From: an uncultured Acetatifactor sp.
GTDB lineage: Bacteria > Bacillota > Clostridia > Lachnospirales > Lachnospiraceae
Assembly: GCA_947631715.1 (NCBI GenBank)
Contig: CANRMK010000054.1
Coordinates: 1 to 10,236, forward strand
Reading direction: 5' to 3'
DNA: 10,236 nt
The translations under genes were made by a program, and so were the position numbers. Positions 1 through 5,837 of the stretch are shown here, piece after piece (the stretch's first letter is position 1; each line of letters begins with the position of its first letter). The notes under the pieces were generated by a model. That model searched no databases. It saw nothing but the letters and a program-made list of their open reading frames with translations, and was not told the DNA's origin.

Positions 1-54
1 AGCAGAAGCTTATGATCATTCCCATTATGATCGAGATCACTATTTTTCGCTTTG

Positions 55-492
55 TCAATACTGCTCTTCTTCCTCGCCCTCGCTGATATCGTTCTTGGGC
101 TTTTCCAGGCCCTCGATCACAATACCGTGTTTCTCCGCATAATCCCAGAGTGCTGCGTGAATGGCCTCCTCCGCAAGCAGGGAACAGTGCACTTTCACGG
201 GAGGCAGCCCGTCCAGAGCCTCCATGACCGCCTTGTTCGTCACCTGCAGGGCCTCCTGAATGGTCTTGCCCTTCACCAGCTCCGTGGCCATGGAGCTGGT
301 GGCCACTGCCGCGCCGCAGCCGAAAGTCTTGAACTTTGCGTCCCTCACGATACCGTTGTCATCGATATCCAGAAAGATCCGCATAATGTCCCCGCACTTG
401 GCGTTTCCCACCGTGCCCACGCCGCTGGCGTTCTCTATCTCTCCCACATTCCTGGGATTCTGAAAATGATCCATCACTTTCTCGCTATACAT
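55..492 (-). CDS. nifU: Fe-S cluster assembly scaffold protein NifU/IscU-type
   Basis: This cytoplasmic scaffold assembles [2Fe-2S]/[4Fe-4S] clusters from sulfur delivered by the cysteine desulfurase encoded just upstream. The 145-residue protein is a single IscU domain, without the ferredoxin and Nfu domains of the long NifU of nitrogen fixers. The three conserved ligand cysteines are present: C33 in NAKCGD, C59 in TFGCGAA and C103 in KVHCSLL, plus D35. LPPVK at 96-100 matches the HscA-recognition motif of IscU, although no hscA is visible here. The C-terminus is an acidic tail (EGEEEEQY). I chose the ATG at 492 because AAAGAGGA lies just before it and MYSEKVMDHFQNPRN is the family start; an ATG at 525 would add 11 unusual residues. 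It is co-directional with nifS, with a 152-bp gap. Family assignment is firm. Confidence 0.95.
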   Translation of the reverse strand: MYSEKVMDHFQNPRNVGEIENASGVGTVGNAKCGDIMRIFLDIDDNGIVRDAKFKTFGCGAAVATSSMATELVKGKTIQEALQVTNKAVMEALDGLPPVKVHCSLLAEEAIHAALWDYAEKHGIVIEGLEKPKNDISEGEEEEQY

Positions 493-566
493 AATGTCCT
501 CTTTCCGCTGCCTGGCGGCAGCCATTCCTACTTATCAAAATCTACGCTGCCCACGGGTATCCTGCC

Positions 567-590
567 TCATGACCAGCCCTGATCTCTCAT
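567..590 (-). CDS. Possible 7-codon mini-ORF ahead of nifU
   Basis: An ATG at 590 follows a strong Shine-Dalgarno (GGGAGG, 599-604) at 8-base spacing and encodes MRDQGWS before a TGA. The TGA overlaps the ATG at 570 of a second short frame (11 codons, 535-570) in an ATGA arrangement. The ribosome-binding site lies inside the right arm of the stem-loop at 601-644. It could be a translated leader that couples ribosomes to nifU, or a remnant of a lost gene. There is no evidence of a functional peptide. Confidence 0.25.
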   Translation of the reverse strand: MRDQGWS

Positions 591-600
591 AAGGTCTTCC

Positions 601-644
601 TCCCGGCAGTCCTGCACTCCGTTTCCTGCCGCAGGCGTCCGGGA
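601..644 (-). other. Two-step stem-loop between nifS and nifU
   Basis: This starts directly after the nifS stop. The outer arms TCCCGG (601-606) and CCGGGA (639-644) are complementary, and so are the inner arms CCTGC (611-615) and GCAGG (631-635), with small internal loops of 4 and 3 bases and a 15-base apical region. No T-tract follows on the minus strand, so it is not a standard terminator. A processing or attenuation structure in the nifS-nifU mRNA is inference. Confidence 0.5.
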
Positions 645-1817
645 TCACCCCTGCTTTCTCACAAAGTCCTCATAAAGGGGCGACATCTCACGGAGCCTTT
701 GGACGATCTTCTTGAGCTCATCTACCACGAAATCCATCTCTTCTTTCGTGTTCTCCTCATTCAGCGTCAGGCGCAGGGAGCCGTGGGCAATCTCGTGCTT
801 CAGTCCGATGGCCAGGAGCACATGGGAGGGATCTAAGGAGCCTGACGTGCAGGCGGAGCCGCTGGAAGCGCAGATCCCTTTCATGTCCAACATGATCAGC
901 ATGGACTCTCCCTCGATGAACTGGAACGCAAAGTTCACATTTCCGGGAAGCCGCTTCGTCCTGTGGCCGTTCAGCCTGCAGTAGGGGATTTCTTTCTCAA
1001 TGCGCTCTATCAGATAATCCCGAAGAATCGTCTCTTTCCTGATTTTTTCGTCCAGTCCTGCGACAGCTCTTTTTACCGCCGCGCCGAATCCAACGATGCC
1101 GGGCACATTCTCCGTTCCGGCCCTGCGGCTCCTCTCCTGGGCGCCGCCGTGGACAAAGGAGCGGATCTTCACGCCGGTGCGGATATACAGCATACCGATG
1201 CCCTTTGGCCCGTTCAGCTTGTGGGCGCTGGCGCTGAGCATATCCACATTCAGCTCATCTACATTCAAAGGCACCTGCCCGAAAGCCTGCACCGCATCTG
1301 TGTGGAACAGGATCCCTTTCTCCTTTGCGATGGCCCCGATCTGTGCAATGGGCTCTATGGTGCCGATCTCGTTGTTGGCGTACATAATGCTGATCAGGAT
1401 CGTGTCAGGGCGGATCGCCGCTTTCAGAGCCTCTATATCCACCAGACCGTCCCCGTCCACATCCAGATAAGTCACCTCAAAGCCCTGCTTCTCCAGATAC
1501 TGGCAGGTGTGCAGAACGGCGTGGTGCTCGATCTTGGTGGTGATGATATGCTTCCCCTTTGCGCTGTACGCCTCCGCCGCCGCTTTCAGCGCCCAGTTAT
1601 CCGCCTCGGATCCGCCGGCTGTAAAATAGATCTCCTCCTGCTTGGCGCCGATCGCGTCCGCAATGGTCCTCCTGGCCTGATTCACCGCTTTCTTCGCCTC
1701 TGAGCCAAGGCCGTACACCGTGCTGGGATTGCCGTAGCATTCCGTAAAATACGGGAGCATTGCCTCCACCACCTCGGGCGCGGTCTTTGTGGTGGCCGCA
1801 TTGTCCAGATATATCAT
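645..1817 (-). CDS. nifS: Cysteine desulfurase NifS/IscS
   Basis: This is a PLP-dependent class V aminotransferase-fold enzyme that converts L-cysteine to alanine and passes persulfide sulfur to the scaffold protein encoded next. The 390 residues show MIYLDNAATTK at the N-terminus, the IEHHA motif around H98/H99, NNEIGT at 148-153, HTDAVQ at 172-177, the PLP-binding K200 in SASAHK, RAGTEN at 232-237 and the catalytic C323 in the flexible loop ASSGSACTSGS. The loop and length fit group I (NifS/IscS) and not SufS. I chose the ATG at 1817 (AAGAGG about 8 bases upstream, family-typical start); the ATG at 1838 would add seven atypical residues. It is the first gene of a nifS-nifU pair, with a strong promoter at 1907-1935. 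No iscR is next to it; a flippase gene is divergent instead. Confidence 0.96.
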   Translation of the reverse strand: MIYLDNAATTKTAPEVVEAMLPYFTECYGNPSTVYGLGSEAKKAVNQARRTIADAIGAKQEEIYFTAGGSEADNWALKAAAEAYSAKGKHIITTKIEHHAVLHTCQYLEKQGFEVTYLDVDGDGLVDIEALKAAIRPDTILISIMYANNEIGTIEPIAQIGAIAKEKGILFHTDAVQAFGQVPLNVDELNVDMLSASAHKLNGPKGIGMLYIRTGVKIRSFVHGGAQERSRRAGTENVPGIVGFGAAVKRAVAGLDEKIRKETILRDYLIERIEKEIPYCRLNGHRTKRLPGNVNFAFQFIEGESMLIMLDMKGICASSGSACTSGSLDPSHVLLAIGLKHEIAHGSLRLTLNEENTKEEMDFVVDELKKIVQRLREMSPLYEDFVRKQG

Positions 1818-1906
1818 GTTCCTTACCTCTTTTCCCATATGATTGGATTCCTGTTAGTCTTCGCTAATCACCTCAATTTATACCATTTTACTAGGAATTC
1901 ATAAAT

Positions 1907-1935
1907 AATATAACACCATGGTCCTGTTCTGTCAA
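1907..1935 (-). promoter_or_regulatory. Sigma-A promoter of nifS-nifU
   Basis: On the minus strand TTGACA (1930-1935) and TATATT (1907-1912) are 17 bases apart, a near-consensus housekeeping promoter. It predicts transcription from about 1900 and a leader of about 80 bases before nifS. The spacer holds the 8-bp palindrome ACCATGGT, a possible but unproven operator. No clear IscR-type site was recognised. Confidence 0.75.
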
Positions 1936-1949
1936 CTGTCCGTTCAGAA

Positions 1950-1955
1950 TATAAT
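1950..1955 (+). promoter_or_regulatory. Possible -10 element for the flippase gene
   Basis: A perfect TATAAT lies 31 bases before the ATG at 1986. No convincing -35 hexamer sits at 16-18 bases, where the divergent nifS -35 is located. A good sigma-E pattern was not found either, although spoVB of B. subtilis is sigma-E dependent. An activator-dependent or weak promoter is possible. Confidence 0.35.
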
Positions 1956-1985
1956 TGAGAAAAAGCGCTCCGCCAAACGATTGCC

Positions 1986-3353
1986 ATGAAGACACGAAAA
2001 AGACATCCTCTGATCCTGGGAACGGCCATTCTGACCGTGACCGGACTTGTGAGCCGCACCATCGGCTTTTTTTACCGGATCTACCTGTCCAGACTGTTCG
2101 GGGAAGAGGGAATGGGCCTCTATCAGCTGCTGTCTCCCGTTCTCTCCCTCTCCTTTGCCCTGACCGCCTCCGGCTATCAGACAGCCATCTCAAAGCTGGT
2201 GGCCGAGCAGGCCGCCCGGGAGAGGAAGCCCTCTCTGTGTCCCCTCGCCATAGGCATGAGCGTTTCCCTGCCGCTTTCGGCGCTGTGCGGCCTCCTGGTC
2301 TGGCATCTGGCGGACCCGATCGCCTCGGCGCTGCTGCAGGAGCCGCGCACCGCGGATATGCTGCGGATCCTGTCCGTATCTATCCCGTTAAGCGCCGTCC
2401 ACGCCTGCGTCAACGGCTACTTTTACGGCATCAAGAAAGCCGGGCTGCCCTCCGCCTCCCAGCTGGTGGAACAGATCACCAGGGTGGGCTGCGTATACAT
2501 AGTTTCCGCTGCCAGCCTCTCCAAAGGCATTGCACCCTCCGTAAACGTAGCTGTGCTGGGGCTGTCCGCAGGGGAATTTTTCTCCATGCTGCTGTCCCTT
2601 TTCGCTATCCGCCACTGTTACCGCGGCAGCTTGCAGGCCGGCCGCTCAAAAGCCCTTTTGGGAAGCGGCGCTTTGAACCGGGACTTATACCGCAGGCTCT
2701 TCGCCATGGCGCTTCCCCTTACCGCCAACCGCATCGTGCTGAATCTGCTGCAGAGCGTGGAGTCCGTGTCGATCCCGGCCAGGCTGCGCCTCTATGGCTG
2801 CGATCCCACCACCGCCCTCAGTGTTTACGGGGTCCTGACCGGCATGGCAATGCCCTTTATCTTTTTCCCGAATGCGCTGACCAGCTCCGTGGCCGTACTG
2901 CTGCTTCCCATGATCTCCGAGAACTATGTCCTGGGAAACATCGAGGCGGTCAAAAAATACACTGTCCGCACAATAAAATACTGCGGGCTGATGGGCTTTC
3001 TCTGCCTGTGCATCTTTGTGTCCGGAGGCCGGTGGGCCGGAAACGCCCTGTTCGGAAGCCCTCTGGCGGGCTACTTTATCACCACGCTGGGCTTTATCGC
3101 GCCTTTCCTCTACCTGGACACTACTCTGTCCAGCATTCTGCAGGGACTTGGCATGGCGGGACACATCTTCCTTATGAACGTGGCGTGTCTCCTGATCCGG
3201 CTGGCTTTCGTGTTCCTCGCCGTCCCCCGCTTCGGGATCAGGGGCTATCTCTGGGGGCTTTTGGCCAGCCAGCTGTCACTGGGATTTCTCTATCTGTTCT
3301 GCCTGAACCGGTTCTTCGCAAAAACAGGGGCCGCCGCCCGGACAGATCGCTGA
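1986..3353 (+). CDS. SpoVB/MATE-like polysaccharide biosynthesis flippase
   Basis: A 455-residue, highly hydrophobic protein of the MATE/MVF superfamily (polysaccharide biosynthesis/SpoVB branch), with hydrophobic segments along its whole length consistent with roughly 12-14 membrane helices. The N-terminal stretch GLVSRTIGFFYRIYLSRLFG followed by EEGMGLYQL is the hallmark start of SpoVB-type proteins. Members flip lipid-linked glycan precursors across the cytoplasmic membrane; SpoVB itself is needed for spore cortex formation. A stop codon in frame at 1956 means the ATG at 1986 is the only full-length start, yet no good Shine-Dalgarno precedes it. It is divergent from nifS and convergent with nrdR. 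Clostridia carry several paralogues, so whether this one is SpoVB proper or another flippase cannot be decided; I leave the symbol empty. Confidence 0.85.
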   Translation: MKTRKRHPLILGTAILTVTGLVSRTIGFFYRIYLSRLFGEEGMGLYQLLSPVLSLSFALTASGYQTAISKLVAEQAARERKPSLCPLAIGMSVSLPLSALCGLLVWHLADPIASALLQEPRTADMLRILSVSIPLSAVHACVNGYFYGIKKAGLPSASQLVEQITRVGCVYIVSAASLSKGIAPSVNVAVLGLSAGEFFSMLLSLFAIRHCYRGSLQAGRSKALLGSGALNRDLYRRLFAMALPLTANRIVLNLLQSVESVSIPARLRLYGCDPTTALSVYGVLTGMAMPFIFFPNALTSSVAVLLLPMISENYVLGNIEAVKKYTVRTIKYCGLMGFLCLCIFVSGGRWAGNALFGSPLAGYFITTLGFIAPFLYLDTTLSSILQGLGMAGHIFLMNVACLLIRLAFVFLAVPRFGIRGYLWGLLASQLSLGFLYLFCLNRFFAKTGAAARTDR

Positions 3354-3360
3354 TCTGTCC
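3340..3360 (+). repeat. Perfect 9-bp inverted repeat at the flippase stop codon
   Basis: Arms GGACAGATC (3340-3348) and GATCTGTCC (3352-3360) flank a 3-base loop, and the TGA stop (3351-3353) lies across loop and right arm. No T-tract follows on either strand. It sits between the convergent flippase and nrdR genes, where a 3'-end-stabilising or bidirectional termination structure would be expected. Confidence 0.55.
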
Positions 3361-3424
3361 CATGCGGCAGTCCCTGCATCAAATACGCACTGCACCTATG
3401 GCATTTCCCTTTTCTTCTGCCTCG

Positions 3425-3874
3425 TTACTCCAGCACCTTTTTCAGTTCATCCATAAAGGTGTTCACGTCCTTGAATTCCCTGTACACAGAGGCAAAACGC
3501 ACATAAGCCACCGCGTCCAGATTCTTTAACTTGTTCATGAGCAGCTCTCCGATGACCTGGCTGGAGATCTCCTTGTCCTCCCGGCTGGTGATCTCGTTCT
3601 CCACCTGATCCACCAGGTCCGTGATCTGCTGAGCGCTGACAGGACGTTTCCTGCAGGCGAGCAGCACGCCCTGCTCTATCTTGGAGCGGTCGTAAAGCTC
3701 CCTGTTATTGTCCTTCTTGATCACGATGAGGGGAATGGTCTCCACCTTTTCATAGGTGGTAAAACGCTTCCCGCACTCGTCGCAGGCCCGCCGGCGCCTG
3801 ATGGAGCTGTTGTCGTCCGCCGGTCTGGAATCGATCACTCTCGTATTTTCATGACTGCAATATGGACACTTCAT
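3425..3874 (-). CDS. nrdR: Transcriptional regulator NrdR
   Basis: NrdR is the nucleotide-sensing repressor of ribonucleotide reductase genes; it binds ATP/dATP through an ATP-cone and operator NrdR boxes through a zinc ribbon. The 149-residue protein has the usual family length. The zinc ribbon is CPYC (C3, C6) and CDEC (C31, C34), with an Arg-rich stretch SIRRRRA just before the second pair, then CGKRFTTYE and an ATP-cone from about residue 49 to 139 starting at PLIVIKKDNN. The start at 3874 is supported by AAGGGGGA upstream. It lies behind ylmC in the same direction but has its own promoter, whose -35 overlaps the end of ylmC. No NrdR box was recognised near its promoter, and its targets are not in this window. 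Confidence 0.97.
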   Translation of the reverse strand: MKCPYCSHENTRVIDSRPADDNSSIRRRRACDECGKRFTTYEKVETIPLIVIKKDNNRELYDRSKIEQGVLLACRKRPVSAQQITDLVDQVENEITSREDKEISSQVIGELLMNKLKNLDAVAYVRFASVYREFKDVNTFMDELKKVLE

Positions 3875-3931
3875 ATGTGCATCCCCCTTTTCTTACCGCA
3901 TCGGGCCAGGACATTTCCCACCCATGGATAT

Positions 3932-3959
3932 TTTATACTAAATCAGCATGAGATGTCAA
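3932..3959 (-). promoter_or_regulatory. Sigma-A promoter of nrdR
   Basis: On the minus strand TTGACA (3954-3959) and TATAAA (3932-3937) are separated by 16 bases. The -35 overlaps the last codons of ylmC. Transcription would begin near 3925, giving a leader of about 50 bases, so nrdR can be expressed independently of ylmC. Confidence 0.7.
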
Positions 3960-4176
3960 CCAGTATGATATCGGGCCCGATCTGGCAGATATTCTTAAAA
4001 GGGATCACTATATTGGGTTCGCAGTTGAGAAAATTCAATATCCTGTTGCAGCCCGGGACCATAATCTTACAGATACAGCCGCTGCAGGGGTCGAACTCGA
4101 TGTCGCACACCTTTCCCAGCTTTTTGCAGTCCCTGGTATTGATCACATCCTTGCACTTTAATTCAGAATACAGCAT
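3943..4176 (-). CDS. ylmC: Cys-rich YlmC/YmxH-family sporulation protein
   Basis: A 77-residue PRC-barrel-type protein of the YlmC/YmxH family, found in spore formers, usually beside sigG; its molecular role is not established. Family features are the start MLYSELKCKDVINTRDCKKLG, given here in part only, the central DIEFDPCSG, and IPFKNICQIGPDIILVDI at the C-terminus. It holds ten cysteines in 77 residues (8, 17, 24, 31, 34, 36, 43, 52, 64, 77), including CSGCIC, which suggests metal binding or disulfides; that is inference. I chose the ATG at 4176 from the family start and length; the frame is open upstream to ATGs at 4233 and 4266, but those residues do not resemble the family and the Shine-Dalgarno of every option is weak. 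It is divergent from sigG and lies ahead of nrdR. Confidence 0.85.
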   Translation of the reverse strand: MLYSELKCKDVINTRDCKKLGKVCDIEFDPCSGCICKIMVPGCNRILNFLNCEPNIVIPFKNICQIGPDIILVDISC

Positions 4177-4306
4177 TTTGCATTCCGCCCCGATCCGTCC
4201 GGCGCTTTCCGGGATCAGGGCCTTCTCTCCCATTTTTATTTCAATATATGCGGCGGGGCCGGCCAAATGAACGGAAAATAATGGCAGTTCCCTTTCAGGA
4301 TCCGGA

Positions 4307-4335
4307 GAATAATTTCAATTTGCGGGCACATACTA
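4307..4335 (+). promoter_or_regulatory. Sigma-G-type promoter of sigG
   Basis: GAATA (4307-4311) and CATACTA (4329-4335) are 17 bases apart, which closely fits the sigma-G consensus known from B. subtilis (TGAATA, 17-18 bases, CATACTA). It lies 57 bases before the sigG start and predicts an autoregulatory loop in the forespore. A separate sigma-F promoter for first activation was not clearly seen, though the GGGCACATA portion overlaps the -10 zone that a sigma-F promoter could use. Confidence 0.7.
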
Positions 4336-4392
4336 CCAGTGTGGAAAAAAAGAAACAAGCAGACGTCTTAAAAGCTGCGGAAAAGAGGAGCA

Positions 4393-5172
4393 ATGACACA
4401 GAGTAAAGTTGAGATCTGCGGTGTGAATACTTCCAAACTGCCCCTGTTAAAGGCCGAGGAAAAAGAAGCGCTTTTTCAGAGGATCGAGGCCGGCGATGAA
4501 AAAGCCAGAGAGGCGTATATCGAGGGAAATCTCCGGCTGGTCTTAAGTGTCATCAAACGGTTTTCCTCCAGCAGCGAGAACGTGGACGATCTTTTCCAGA
4601 TCGGCTGCGTGGGCCTGATCAAGGCCATCGATAACTTCGATTCTTCTCTGAACGTAAAATTCAGTACTTACGCGGTGCCCATGATCATTGGGGAGATCCG
4701 CCGATTCCTGCGGGACAACAGCAGCATCCGGGTATCCCGCTCCCTAAAGGACACCGCCTACAAGGCCATCTACGCCCGGGAGAGCCTGACCCGGAAGAAT
4801 CTAAAGGAACCCACCATCGAAGAGATCGCCGGAGAGATCGGTATCGCCAAGGAGGACATCGCCTATGCCCTGGACGCTATCCAGAACCCCATGAGCCTTT
4901 ATGAGCCCATCTTCACCGACGGCGGCGATACCTTATACGTCATGGACCAGATCAGCGACAAAAAGAACAAGGAAGAGACCTGGGTAGAGCACCTGTCCTT
5001 AAGCGAGGCCATGAAGCGCCTCAATCCCAGGGAGCACGAGATCATCTCCCTGCGGTTCTTTGAGGGCAGGACCCAGATGGAGGTGGCGGAGACCATCGGC
5101 ATCTCCCAGGCCCAGGTGTCCCGGCTGGAGAAGAATGCCCTGCGGACCATGCGGAACTACCTGACGGCGTAA
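4393..5172 (+). CDS. sigG: Sporulation sigma factor sigma-G
   Basis: This RNA polymerase sigma factor drives late forespore gene expression. The 259 residues match the family length (260 in B. subtilis). The N-terminus KVEICGVNTSKLPLL is a sigma-G signature. Region 2 runs about 44-110 (NLRLVLSVIKRF, DDLFQIGCVGLIKAIDNFD, KFSTYAVPMIIGEIRRFLRD), region 3 follows RVSRSLKDTAYKA, and region 4 at about 208-257 contains the helix-turn-helix TQMEVAETIGISQAQVSRLE. AGAGGAG precedes the ATG closely. Unusually, it lies on the strand opposite to sigE, ylmC and nrdR, with its own sigma-G-like promoter. In most relatives it sits directly behind sigE in the same direction. It converges on the flavoprotein gene, with only 19 bases between stops. 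Confidence 0.97.
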   Translation: MTQSKVEICGVNTSKLPLLKAEEKEALFQRIEAGDEKAREAYIEGNLRLVLSVIKRFSSSSENVDDLFQIGCVGLIKAIDNFDSSLNVKFSTYAVPMIIGEIRRFLRDNSSIRVSRSLKDTAYKAIYARESLTRKNLKEPTIEEIAGEIGIAKEDIAYALDAIQNPMSLYEPIFTDGGDTLYVMDQISDKKNKEETWVEHLSLSEAMKRLNPREHEIISLRFFEGRTQMEVAETIGISQAQVSRLEKNALRTMRNYLTA

Positions 5173-5191
5173 AGCGCCCCTTTTCCATTCT

Positions 5192-5809
5192 TTATCGGAT
5201 AAAATTTGTCCGGTGGAAAGGTTCCTTTTCGGGAAGGCCGTACTTTTCCTTTCCCAGGGCTATGCTCTTGATGAGAAAGGCCATGTTCGCGGCCAGCGTC
5301 CGCATTCCCTGCAGACCTTCCTCGTCCTGACTGGCCTCTCCCGCCTCCATGCCGTGGATACTGTTCCAATACTGTCCCGAAGCGACAGGCATACCGGAAA
5401 TGGTAAAATATTTGTTCAGCTCATCGAACGTGGCCGACAGGCCGCCGCGCCTTGCCGCCACTACCCCGGCTCCCACTTTCATCGTCTTGTCAAAAGGCGT
5501 GCTGTAGAAAAGCCGGTCCAGGAACGAGATCAGCGTCCCGTTGGCGGAGCCGTAATATACCGGGCTTGCGATGACCAGTCCGTCGCAGGCCTCGAACTTC
5601 GGCGCCGTCTCGTTCACAAGGTCATCAAACGCGCACTTCCCTTTCTTTTTGCAGGAATTGCAGGCGATACAGCCACGGATATCCTGATTTCCGATCTGTA
5701 CAATTTCCGTTTCGATCCCCTCTCCATGAAAGACTTTCTCCATCTCGTGCAGGGCTATCGCCGTATTCCCCTTAGCCCGCGGGCTTCCGTTGATCATCAG
5801 CACTTGCAT
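5192..5809 (-). CDS. Flavodoxin-fold FMN protein, Isf-like (iron-sulfur flavoprotein)
   Basis: A 205-residue NADPH-dependent FMN reductase/flavodoxin-fold protein. The phosphate-binding loop is NGSPRAKGNT at 7-16; ASPVYYGSANG at about 81-91 matches the flavin-contacting segment. C47, C50, C53 and C59 form the compact C-X2-C-X2-C-X5-C pattern that binds a [4Fe-4S] cluster in archaeal Isf proteins, so FMN plus one cluster is likely; some relatives keep the cysteines without proven cluster binding. Its job would be one/two-electron transfer, possibly stress-related. The start at 5809 is fixed by a perfect AAGGAGG with 8-base spacing. It lies 28 bases behind the aldo/keto reductase gene, so the two are probably co-transcribed. 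Confidence 0.85.
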   Translation of the reverse strand: MQVLMINGSPRAKGNTAIALHEMEKVFHGEGIETEIVQIGNQDIRGCIACNSCKKKGKCAFDDLVNETAPKFEACDGLVIASPVYYGSANGTLISFLDRLFYSTPFDKTMKVGAGVVAARRGGLSATFDELNKYFTISGMPVASGQYWNSIHGMEAGEASQDEEGLQGMRTLAANMAFLIKSIALGKEKYGLPEKEPFHRTNFIR

Positions 5810-5837
5810 CTGTGATTCCTCCTTGCGACTATGTGCG

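Noticed and set aside
14..32. 6-bp inverted repeat (GATCAT/ATGATC) downstream of nifU
   Set aside because: The stem is short and AT-rich with no T-tract on the minus strand, and the region is cut by the window edge; not supportable as a terminator.
963..1703. 246-codon plus-strand frame opposite nifS
   Set aside because: It is fully antisense to a well-conserved enzyme gene; its residues reflect the reverse complement.
1955..3529. Long plus-strand open frame of 524 codons
   Set aside because: It lies over the flippase gene in another frame and runs into nrdR; the product is Arg/Pro-rich without family features, whereas the frame at 1986-3353 is a clear membrane protein.
4177..4266. N-terminal extension of ylmC
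   Set aside because: The 30 extra residues do not resemble the family start and reach into the divergent promoter region; a purine-rich stretch there looks like untranslated leader.
5166..5184. Possible terminator after sigG
   Set aside because: The stem is only four pairs (GGCG with CGCC) followed, after two further C residues, by four T; too weak to call, although the convergent genes leave just 19 bases.
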